Shown here: positions 55,733 to 64,000 of the stretch, one piece after another
How positions within the stretch are numbered: the first letter of the stretch is position 1
How the letters are laid out: the number at the start of each line of letters is the position of its first letter
From: Eutreptiella sp. 'Long Island Sound 2002'
Taxonomy: Eukaryota > Euglenozoa > Euglenophyceae > Eutreptiales > Eutreptiaceae
Direction: 5' to 3'
Assembly (NCBI GenBank): GCA_964036045.1
Contig: OZ038379.1
Location: forward strand, 23,468,152 to 23,532,151
Length of the DNA stretch: 64,000 nt
Translations under genes and position numbers: made by a program
Notes under the pieces: model-generated
The model's database searches: none
Told to the model about the DNA's origin: nothing
The model's input: only the letters and a program-made list of their open reading frames with translations

Positions 55733-56137
55733 TCAACGATATCCACTGCCTCCATATCTGAGTTGCCCCCCCCCCCACACACACACCTCTAGTCGCGGCA
55801 AAAAAAGAAAAGTTATTTGCTTAATATTTGTTTCGCTGTACGTAAGCCCTAGTAGCCAAGTCCCGTGTTGTGGGACTTCTGACCGCCCTTCTTGACACAC
55901 CATACATAAGGGCAACACATCGCGATATGTATTCGAGCAATCTGTCACGGTCATCTGCTTTTCACAAGCACACCATAAACGTCTGTAACTAGATGAAGGC
56001 TGCGAGGATTTCGTGCAATCAGCCAAGGGAGCTATGAGGCATCGAGTGCGATAGGGCCCTCGAGGGCCTTCACCCCCATTGGAGCAAATCTTAGTTGATG
56101 GCCACAGACACCCCTGCCAAGTCCCAAAAACAGTCAA
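55733..56137 (-). CDS. Open frame of uncertain status
   Basis: 134-codon minus-strand frame with several Cys (LIAPLADCTKSSQP, RRLWCACEKQMTVTDCSN, LPLCMVCQEGRSEVP) ending in a reading of a C tract. No family recognised; it may be chance. Confidence 0.2.
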   Translation of the reverse strand: MTVFGTWQGCLWPSTKICSNGGEGPRGPYRTRCLIAPLADCTKSSQPSSSYRRLWCACEKQMTVTDCSNTYRDVLPLCMVCQEGRSEVPQHGTWLLGLTYSETNIKQITFLFLPRLEVCVWGGGQLRYGGSGYR

Positions 56138-56139
56138 AC

Positions 56140-58030
56140 GGAAGCTCAGGCCCTAGGCTCTGGGCTCTAGGATGGTTAGAGTAGAGTAGAGCCCAAAGCG
56201 TTGGGAAGGGGTAATGGCGATGGAATGATGATGTGCTTGCTTGGCTTGTTTGTGAGCTAGATCAATGGGGAAGTAATGTACATACTATCCACATTAATTA
56301 TGGTACGAACGTTCAGGGCTACCGTCTGGAGGCTACCAGCCCGTGGGCCACATGGGGTACCCGTCATCCCCTTTGTAAAGCACCCGAACGCGTTGAAGGA
56401 GGTTTTGGAGCAAAACTAGATAGTGGGTGGGACCGGGGGGGGGGGGGGGCGGACGAGGCCGCCAAGTTGGGGCAGTGACAGGGCTTGCACAGGAACCTAG
56501 GCAAGCCATTCGTTGATTTGGAGACATATTCCCCTATGTATGCACACACAATCCACATGTATGCACACGTACCCCCATGCATGCACAAATATCCTGCCAA
56601 CACGTGCTCCAACGTGTGCACCGAAACCTTCCTTGCGAGGGGGATCTAGGCTTTCCTGTTTCCCCATTTTCCTTGATCCCTGGTAGTCCCTGCCTCGTTG
56701 GTGTAAAGCTGCTTGGTCCACCTCAATCCATGTTGGGGTTACCTGATGAGGAGTCCCATGGTAGAACCATGGTGGAAGTGGGGAGCCCACAACTGTGAGC
56801 AGGGGATTTTTCCCACAGCCTCACTCACTAGTGACACCGCGACAGTGAAGAGCTCCAAAATTGCACATGTTTGTGGATGAACTAACCACCTTAGTGATGT
56901 TTTCTCCAGAGTGTTGTATATTTTAGGAATTTGCCAAGTTATTTGGGTCTGGACTCCCCGAAAAACTCATGCGCAGAAAAAACAACTTTGTGTGATTTGT
57001 TTTCTTCAATTAAAATTTGTGGCTGGAAGTGCCTAGGGCATGGGGGGGGGGGGCTCAATTTTGCTGACCTGCGGCCAGGATCGCAAGCCACTGTCAGGCG
57101 CGCTGGTCACTGCGGATCCACAGGGCCATCCAAAAGGACCATCCTGAGACACAGAGGGTTCTTACCAACCCTCCCCCAGGGGAAGGAGGTCAGTACCACC
57201 TGAGGCAATCCCCTAGCACTGGCCCTGGGTGTGCTCCCCACAACAAGAAGAAGAGGTGGCCTTGTTCACTTTGGTTGCCTCTTGCAAGGGGTCATTCACA
57301 GGGAACGTGTTTGCGCGGCATGCACCGCGTGCCAGGCCCCCAGCAGGGACTCGGACCAGCAGAATATCTAATGGCGCAAATGTGCAAACGACGCCCTTTC
57401 AGTCATGAACCGGGGGTTGTGTATGCGGACCTCAGCAGTGCACCCAGCACCACACACAGGCCAATTAAGAAAGGTTATGAGGGAAGAAGTAGAGCTCTAG
57501 GGGCGTGGCACTCAGTTGAGGCAGGGTGGAGCAGTCAGTCAGTAGAGTTGTCAGGGCCCCCAGGCCCACCAGCCGGCTTCGTCCGCCCTGACGGGTCAAC
57601 CAAATTGAATGCAGAGGAAACGAACCAAAAATTACACGGGTCCAATGGATGAAGGTCCAGCGAGAATGAGAATGCCCACGCGACGAGGTGATGTGAGACT
57701 TACGCACCGGGTGGGCAAGGGCTGTGGGGACAGGCCGTGGGGACCGCATGCAACGAGGGAGGATGTTGGGTGAGGGTTGAGGCAGGGGTCAGAACATGCG
57801 GCTACTGAGAGGGGTCCATGCAACACGGTCAACATGGTTGAACATGGGACTGGGAACAAAGTCTGCCTCTTTGGTGAACGCCTTGCCATCGGTCTTACAA
57901 TCCCTGCTATGGCGGCCTCTGTGGGCTATGCCATACGGTGTGGTGAGTGGCGACACCCCGACGCTCGCCCCAGGCCGCCGAATAAAGCCTCCCATATTCA
58001 CACCGCGGCCCGATCGGAGGCATCCAACGC
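56140..58030. other. No gene recognised
   Basis: Contains G13 at 56,436-56,449 and G11 near 57,042, but no motif-bearing frame on either strand. Confidence 0.5.
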
Positions 58031-58038
58031 CCCCAAGC

Positions 58039-59130
58039 TCACAGCCCTGATATCACGTGGGAGAACGTTTCCACACGCCCAAAATCGTCGGAAAAATCCA
58101 AATCTAAATCGCGGTCTGCGAGCCCAGCGGTGGCAGTGCGGTTCGTCACGCTGGAGAAGGTCCGCTCGGCCACAGGATGCGGAAGGGAAGGGTCGGGGGT
58201 GAGGGGGCTGGAGAATGTGCGAACCGACACAGCCGTGGCCGTGTGGCCGGACGCGCTGGAGAACGTCCGTTCAACGGCGGGAAGCGGAAGGGACGCATCG
58301 CGGGACAGAGGGTTTGGATGAGGGAGCGTGGGGGTCGGGTCCGCTTCCGAGGCCGACGCCACCCGCCGCATTCCCTCTGCCGATGCCTGAGCAAAGGACG
58401 TGTCCATCGTGACGTCGCTGACGCTGCGCGAATCTGCACTGAGCACCGACTCCCCCAGACCAAGCGCCCCCAGCCCCTGCACCACCGCCTCGAAGCTGCG
58501 CACCGCCGCACTGGGCACGGGCTCAGGCGACCCCACACCCTCCAAAGGCTCCTCGGGCTCAAACTGGGCGCCGGCCTCGGCGGGCGTGAGCACGAGGCAG
58601 TCGATCAACAGCCACGCGTACCACGGCGCCCCGTCCGCCGCGGCACTCAGCCGGGCCTGGAAGCGGGCGCCCCCGCGCGGCACGTCCACCGTCCCTATCA
58701 CGAGGTGCCGCCACTCGTCCAGCTGCAGCGCACGCACCATATCCACGTCCCGCGTCACGCCTGGCGAGGGGGGGTCCGTGAGCGTGACCGACAAGTGCAG
58801 GGGGACCGCCCCAGGCAGCAGCGTGCCGATGAGCTTGACGTGGAATGCGGCCATCCACGTGCCCCCCGCAAGGCGCCCGGCGGCGGTGACGTCAGCGGGC
58901 CTGCCCACGCTCTGCCACAGCACCCCCTCCGTCAGCAACTCCCCGTCGGCGTCCTGGTCAACGGGAGCAAGAGAGAAGGGCTGCCCTGGTGCGCAGCGTG
59001 GACACTGTGGGCGTGACGTGCACACGGAAAAGATGTTCGGGGAGGGGCCGAAAGCCCCCTTCAGAAACAGGGCATGATCACGATAAAATGTTTGCCCGTG
59101 CCCATGGGGATGCCGGTCTGTCTCAGACAC
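58039..59130 (-). CDS. Uncharacterised 363-aa protein with beta-rich domain and Ser-rich repeat tail
   Basis: Longest clean host-type frame in the window: 363 codons, strongly G/C in third positions, ending at a TGA with no break. Residues about 37-49 have a Cys pair (QCPRCAPG). Residues about 70-190 alternate hydrophobic and polar in a beta-sandwich manner (WQSVGRPADVTAAGRLAGG, WMAAFHVKLIGTLLPGAVPL, LQLDEWRHLVIGTVDVPRGG, WYAWLLIDCLVLTP). This layout resembles carbohydrate-binding or galactose-binding-like domains such as PP2, though no family is certain. The tail is Ser/Pro/Thr-rich with repeated RTFSS and TATA units (about 280-330) and an acidic DLDLDFSDDFG near the end. Residues 1-36 come from a duplicated DNA block, so the real start may be later or in an upstream exon. 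Confidence 0.65.
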   Translation of the reverse strand: MSETDRHPHGHGQTFYRDHALFLKGAFGPSPNIFSVCTSRPQCPRCAPGQPFSLAPVDQDADGELLTEGVLWQSVGRPADVTAAGRLAGGTWMAAFHVKLIGTLLPGAVPLHLSVTLTDPPSPGVTRDVDMVRALQLDEWRHLVIGTVDVPRGGARFQARLSAAADGAPWYAWLLIDCLVLTPAEAGAQFEPEEPLEGVGSPEPVPSAAVRSFEAVVQGLGALGLGESVLSADSRSVSDVTMDTSFAQASAEGMRRVASASEADPTPTLPHPNPLSRDASLPLPAVERTFSSASGHTATAVSVRTFSSPLTPDPSLPHPVAERTFSSVTNRTATAGLADRDLDLDFSDDFGRVETFSHVISGL

Positions 59131-59310
59131 TGTCTGCTACAAGTAGACGCGGTCTGCTACTGGTAGACAATGTCTGCACGTTGTAGACGCGAGGAGACAA
59201 TATTCCAGAAGGAGGGACCACAGCCCCTTTCTGAAAACGGGTCTGGGGCACATGGCGACAGCGGTATGGAGTCTGCAGACACGGCCTGCTACAGGACACG
59301 CGGTCGTCTT
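59025..59310. repeat. Diverged tandem duplication at the 5' side of the 58-kb gene
   Basis: gggccgaaagcccccttcagaaacaggg...gtctgctac (59,045-59,145) and gggaccacagcccctttctgaaaacggg...cctgctac (59,213-59,293) are two diverged copies, with several gtctgc/gtagac words between them. Confidence 0.6.
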
Positions 59311-60227
59311 ATCAAGTGCAGGCATCCCGTACGTTTGGGCGTCAACCAAGCACCGACCAGCCATTCAGTGGTGTCGGATGCCTGTCTGACCAGCAAGATT
59401 AGTCTGCACTTGCATTACATGGCCTTGCTGAACGAGGGCACGCACAGCTGACCAGGTGCCCCCAGTCCGGGCAATGCACACCCGCCTCCACAAACACCGT
59501 TACCTTACCGGCGACTTCTGGCTGAACTAGCCTGGTCAAGCGCCAGCAAGTTGTGCCACGATCCAATGGGGAGGAAGGGGGGGGGATGACCTGCCCAAAA
59601 AATGCAGAGCAGAAAAGTGCCTGAATGCGCAAAAAAGGAGCAACTCCCAGAAACGAATGCAAAGGCAACATGCTGCACACCATGTTGGGCCCAAAACTGA
59701 AATTTGATGCAAGTCCAATGGCTGCCAAAGGCTGGGTCACAGCTTGTGGCTGTGTGCCAGATTTAGCCATCAAAAGAATGAGAGCTGGCGTGGCATGGCT
59801 GCCAGTTAACTGCAGGTATGCCCAAGCTAGGCTGCCTCGCTAGTGGCCGGTTGAGTCCGGCCACACAACAAGAACCTTGGGGGGGGCTGTTACCCTTTAG
59901 CATTAACTTATGGTGGTAAGGCAATTTAAAGGTTATGCAAAGTTACTCGGCGCATTCATTGACCCCTCAAACATGCCCCTCCGGTGATGCACACACCTTC
60001 TAGGGCTGATCTCGGGGGATCGGGGACTGTTACCCCTCCCAAGTGCCCTCCCTGTTGTGGGCACTGGGGTGGTGGCCGGGGGGCCTGATACCTCCATACC
60101 TCAAGTTTGTTTGGTGCCTATACCGGGGTGTCCAGTGGACGGGCGTCCGCAGGGGGACGGACATGATTTCATTTGATCCCAACTACATTCAACTTTCACT
60201 GACAATCCATTCTCCTTCCATTTTGAA

Positions 60228-60395
60228 ATTACCCGCCACCCTGTGGCTGGGCCCCAGGTCCGTCACCCAGGGTTGGAAGGGGTAAGTATTCCTACGACGT
60301 CCTCAGCAAGACTAATCCACGTCGCATTTGATGGTTACCTGCCACCCCGTGGCTAGGCCCCAGGTCGCTTGCCTAGAGTTTGGACGGGATAATGA
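60228..60395. repeat. Two-copy repeat, ~112-bp spacing
   Basis: ttacccgccaccctgtggctgggccccaggtc (60,228) and ttacctgccaccccgtggctaggccccaggtc (60,340), each followed by a similar 30-bp stretch. Confidence 0.85.
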
Positions 60396-60402
60396 ACCTC
60401 AC

Positions 60403-60510
60403 CAGGGCATGGGCAAGGGCATGGGCAGGGGCATGGGTATGGGCATGGGTGTGGGCGTGGGTGTGGGCATGGGCAGGGGCAGAGGCAGGGGCATGGGAAT
60501 CGGCATGGGC
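60403..60510. repeat. (GGGCAT)n hexanucleotide minisatellite
   Basis: Imperfect gggcatgggcaggggcatgggtat repeats; a related run is at 61,254-61,340. Confidence 0.95.
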
Positions 60511-60513
60511 ACG

Positions 60514-60559
60514 TTTTGTTTTGTTTTGTTTTGTTTTGTTTTGTTTTGTTTTGTTTTGT
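60514..60559. repeat. (TTTTG)n pentanucleotide repeat
   Basis: Nine consecutive ttttg units following the hexanucleotide run. Confidence 0.98.
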
Positions 60560-60726
60560 GCAAAACGCTTCGGCCCGGTTGTACCGTCCCCTTCTGGTTT
60601 TACCATTGGTGTTTCTGTGAGTTATAGCTACCTCTGCACCAGCCAAAAAACAAAACAGCCAGCATTCGTGCACCGATCCACAAGCAGACTCTCTACGGTG
60701 CTCCGAACATTTGGCTTGAGGGGGAT

Positions 60727-60895
60727 CAATGGTCGGTATCGATCGGCTGAATGTCCCGCCATAGACACTTTCAGCCATTAGTCCAGTGGTTCTTGCACAT
60801 TGCAAATGTAGCCTCTTCTTGGTTGAGGTGCTCCACTATCGTATGTACAGTACCAAAATCGCTGGACCGTATGTACAGTGGTGTGTTTGCTGCCT
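60727..60895. repeat. Dispersed repeat, copy 2
   Basis: Relative of 9,896-10,010 (shared gtcggt..c.atcg.ctgaatg and cactttcagccattagt). Confidence 0.65.
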
Positions 60896-61253
60896 GTGCT
60901 GTTAACCTGTAGATTGTTCTTCGGAGATCCAATAGTAAGTGTTGGCCAAAGGCCGGCTGGATGCAATATATACCCGCGCACATGTTTTGGGCTGCAATGA
61001 CCCTCGGGTGTGGCCTGTTAGTTTCACTTAGAGGGGCTGGTACTGGGCAACACACATGGTTTGGGATGGGATGGAAAAGGCGGGGAAAGGAGCTGCAACT
61101 AGGCACAGCTGCAGTCTGTTGAGCAGAAGCAAGCGCTGTCTGTCTCAGAAGCACCGCTGTTGCAGCTGTTGTTGGCCATAGAGGTTTCTGGTTCTGACCC
61201 CTGAGAGTCCGAGTCGGGATCTTTGGCTTGAAATTTGGCTTGATTGTTGTTTG

Positions 61254-61340
61254 GCATGGGCACGGGCATGGGCACGAGCACAGGCATGGGCATGGGCATG
61301 GATATGGGCACGGACATGGGCACGGACATGGGCATGAACA
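61254..61340. repeat. (GGGCAT/GGGCAC)n minisatellite
   Basis: catgggcacgggcatgggcacgagcac-type repeats. On the minus strand they read as His-Ala-rich codons at the end of the exon-like segment beyond. Confidence 0.95.
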
Positions 61341-61344
61341 CAGT

Positions 61345-61588
61345 AGCGTACCAGGCTATCCGTTCGGTGTTGGAGATCTGGTTCTGGGATATTGGTCCGG
61401 ACATCCACGAACCGCACGTCCACTATCGCGGCCGACCCCAGGCTCTGCAAGCTCTCCAAGCGCTGCAGAATCTCTGGTTGCTGTCTGACATCAGCGTCAG
61501 GGATGGCAACGGCAGCGCGCTGGCGGTCCATCTCGGCGACCAGCAGCTCGCGCTCACGCGTAACGCGGCGGAGGTCGCAGAGCTGCAC
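61345..61588 (-). CDS. Exon-like segment, unknown protein
   Basis: Begins right after a strong acceptor (gatctttttcag|GTGCAG) and encodes VQLCDLRRVTRERELLVAEM, DRQRAAVAIPDADVRQQPEI and LQRLESLQSLGSAAIVDVRF, a helical, coiled-coil-like sequence with high-GC codons. The 3' border is uncertain; the frame continues into the hexanucleotide repeat as His/Ala. It probably belongs to a minus-strand host gene whose other exons are not clear. Confidence 0.45.
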
Positions 61589-61977
61589 CTGAAAAAGATC
61601 GTCGTGGGATGCAACGGACGCTGAGGGTCAGAGAGGCTCAGCAGCGACAGCGGGCGCCCTCCTAATCCTCCACAAACCTCCACACCTCTGACCTCATGCT
61701 CCCCTGACCTCCAGCACCAACCCTCGTTCACGATGAACGGGGCGCAATTGGGGGGCAGAGTGTTGAGGAGGGCAGTGGACTTGGGAAAGGCGTTTTTTTT
61801 GGCAGGGGGGTTTCCACAAAGGCTGTGTGAGTGAGCTGATTGGTAGGTCCGGGTGTACGCACTGGTTTGGGTGGGTCGCGGCGCGGGGGGGGCGTGGGGG
61901 GCTCTGAAGCATGCAGCAGTCTGTGCGGCCTTGCGGGGAAAGGCAGGTCAGCAGAGCACCGGAAGGACATGCACAGC

Positions 61978-62720
61978 CTTGAAATAAACACTGGCCCGAG
62001 GCTTTTCGGCCAATGGCCAGTAGATTGTAAATTTTGGTGTAAATTTTTGTGTTTTCCACCTTTTTTTTGAGAGAAATCGAAGAAAAAAAAATTCTACCAT
62101 TTTACCTGTTTCATGCCTCTTTCTTCCTACCCATTCCCCAAATGTTTCATAAGAAGCAATTAGTCATTCATGCATATGACCTAGACACCACTAAGACCAC
62201 TCTGCTTGAATGCTGTTTTTTTACAACTCTGGATGTGTGCTGTTTATTCCGGATTGTCATATGAACATCACTGCTTATTTTTTTTACAACTCTGGATGGG
62301 TGCTGCTTATTCGTGATGGTGATTTGGTCATCACTGTTTAATTTTCTAAAACTGTGGATGGGTGCTGGTTATTTCTGATTGTGAACTGGTCATCCCTGTT
62401 TGTTTTTTTTTTACAACTCTGGATGGGTGCTGTTTCTTCCTGATTGTCATATGTCCATCGCTGTTTATTTTTTTTACAACTCTGGATGCATGCTTTTTGT
62501 TTCTCATTGTCATCTAGACATCCATCTTTATTTTTTTTTACAACTCCGCATGGGTGCTGCTTATTCCTGATTGTCACCTGGCCATCGCTGTTTATTTTTT
62601 TACAACTCTGGATGGTGTGCTGTTTGTTTGCTGATTGTCATCTGGGCATCGCTGGTGTTTTTTTTTTTTTACAGCTCTGGATGGGTGCTGTTTATTCCCA
62701 ATTCCCCATTTACCATCATT
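61978..62720. mobile_element. Dispersed element D, copy 2 (empty site for the 15.2-kb insertion)
   Basis: Same sequence order as 14,998-15,962: aataaacactggcccgaggc, a T-rich spacer, catgcatatgacctagacac, then about eight units of the 63-bp minisatellite (62,216-62,700). It has a single tgcatatgaccta and no 454-bp insert. It lies between the exon-like segments at 61.5 and 62.9 kb, so it may be intronic. Confidence 0.85.
62216..62700. repeat. 63-bp minisatellite, ~8 units
   Basis: Units of ttttttacaactctggatgg...attgtcatatgtccatcgctgttta with variable T-tract length. Confidence 0.95.
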
Positions 62721-62864
62721 GAATCCACCATCGTCCGGACGTAAAAAAGCTCCTCCTTCTTGGAATCACGGTCGGTGCAAGAATCAGAGGCAATTGCAAA
62801 AAAACTCACAACTTTTAACGGTGTTACCCTGAACGGCTCAGCAATGAAGCGCAAATGTCTTTAC

Positions 62865-63003
62865 CTGCGGGGCGGGAGTGATAGCTGGGGATGATGGTGC
62901 CTCCTGTAAGGGGAATGAGGTCAGCATCCCCTTCCACATCTGTTAGGGGAGCATAGCGCTGCACGATTCTGTACACAGTACGGAAAAGTGCCATAATCCC
63001 CTC
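62865..63003 (-). CDS. Exon-like segment, unknown protein
   Basis: Lies between a good acceptor (caatttgcag|GAGGGG) and a good donor (CCCGCAG|GTAAAG) and encodes EGIMALFRTVYRIVQRYAPL, TDVEGDADLIPLTGGTIIP and SYHSRPAG without stops. The frame also stays open a few codons upstream. No family recognised. Same strand as the 61.5-kb segment. Confidence 0.45.
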
Positions 63004-63039
63004 CTGCAAATTGACTGGCAAAGTACAAATCACGGAGAT

Positions 63040-64000
63040 GACGCGCCCACCAGACGCATCACACGCAGTTGGGAGGGAAGTCGGGGATGGGCGTCAGCTT
63101 GTCTGGATACGTGAGGCTTGTGGAGGCAGACACATGAAGGGGCAGAGTGGGGCTGTTGTAGGCAGGAGAGGGTTGAGGGGTTTAGGAATAGGTTGGGAGG
63201 GCTTGTAGAGGGCCCGTGAAGGTGGAACCACGGGCCAGACTGCTTCTGGCACGGGCCAGATCGCTTCTGCTGTGACCCACCCTCGAGGTCCAAAAGGAGG
63301 GGAGGGGGGTTTGGACTGCTTGGGGAGGGGGTACCATCTGGTGAAAAAAGAGTGATGGTGGCGTCCCATGTACCCCTATCCACATTGACGTCCCCAAGAC
63401 TTTTGTAGGCACGTCCAGTGGCTCTTCACCCTTGGCTCCCAAGGGGGGCTGGGGCACAACCTGCATGTGCAATTTTCCACCCTAGACTCAAAAATGGAAA
63501 ATTTCCGAAAACGATTTTTTTGATATTCTGACCCTTCACAATGATCAAATATCCTTCGTAAAGCATGTTTTGGACCTTCTTTATGCGTTTTTCACCCAAT
63601 TTGGGTGTTTGGACTGGGGTAGGGGGCTTGTGAATGACTTCGTGACTAACTGACTGATTGACTGACTGTGCTCCCTCCCTCTTCGAGGTGCCTTGCCGAT
63701 AGGCAATAGAATTTGGAATGGCAAAATTTGGCACAACGACAGTGTGCCACATTATGCCGCGGTATTGTACGGTCCGTAGCCATTTTTCTAGGTGTCATTT
63801 TTGGCGCTCTTGGCATGCGCATTCCCATTGTGCCTGCGCAGTTTGCTCTCCAGAGACGCCACCAAGAAATAACAGCAACCAACCAAAGGCCCATCGGAAA
63901 TAACGGCCAACATTCACTGTCTAGATATGCGTGCGAAGTGCCTCCAAAGCGCACACAAGAGGATTCAGCTCCTTACATCAGTGCCCAAAAAGCCCGGCCA
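63040..64000. other. No gene recognised
   Basis: Short open frames only. A (gactgactaact)-type run lies near 63,640-63,670. Confidence 0.5.

Noticed and set aside
60353-60805. 150-codon minus-strand frame with repeated HAHP/PCPCP
   Set aside because: Reading of the hexanucleotide and (TTTTG)n repeats.

Overview
This is a piece of a eukaryotic nuclear genome, probably from an alga or another protist. It is gene-poor, dense in transposons, has coding fragments with GT-AG-like exon edges, several kinds of non-LTR retrotransposon (LINE) and many long poly-G/poly-C tracts. I cannot name the species. Nothing looks bacterial: there are no operons, no Shine-Dalgarno-led genes and no CRISPR.

Layout. 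(1) 1-4.13 kb: a well-preserved two-ORF LINE on the minus strand (family A). ORF1 is intact; ORF2 carries an endonuclease and the start of a reverse transcriptase and runs off the left edge. (2) 4.3-8.4 kb: GC-rich DNA with three relatives of one cysteine/histidine cluster, a short terminal-inverted-repeat (TIR) element with target duplication (4,963-5,810), and one convincing exon of a Na+/H+ exchanger on the minus strand (7,949-8,308). (3) 8.4-12 kb: mostly unassigned, with a 1.2-kb element bounded by poly-G-containing inverted repeats. (4) 12-26.4 kb: a graveyard of a second LINE family (family B: reverse transcriptase, CCHC-like knuckle, RNase H). Three decayed copies lie on the minus strand, and other elements are nested inside them. 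The best nested element is a 2,058-bp DNA transposon (19,553-21,610) with 22-bp perfect TIRs and a 5-bp target duplication. It encodes a decayed protein of a family I cannot name. (5) 26.53-47.04 kb: a head-to-tail array of about 3.7 copies of a 5,572-bp unit, over 99% alike by eye, each with an exon-like minus-strand segment. (6) 47-56 kb: exon-like fragments related to the array, a retroelement RT remnant split by a large (CA)n tract, and a frameshifted gene of unknown family at 54.0-55.3 kb. (7) 56-64 kb: an apparently intact high-GC3 gene of 363 codons (58,039-59,130, minus), candidate exons of other minus-strand genes, hexanucleotide and pentanucleotide repeats, and a second copy of a dispersed element that ends in a 63-bp minisatellite.

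The likely functional host content is small: the exchanger exon, the 58-59 kb gene, the exon-like segments near 61.5 and 62.9 kb, and possibly the exon repeated in the array. Everything else that can be recognised is mobile-element DNA in several states of decay. The most novel items are the TIR transposon with its unassigned protein, the 5.57-kb array with its matching inverted-fragment breakpoint, and a SINE-like insertion whose empty site is preserved 46 kb away in the same window.
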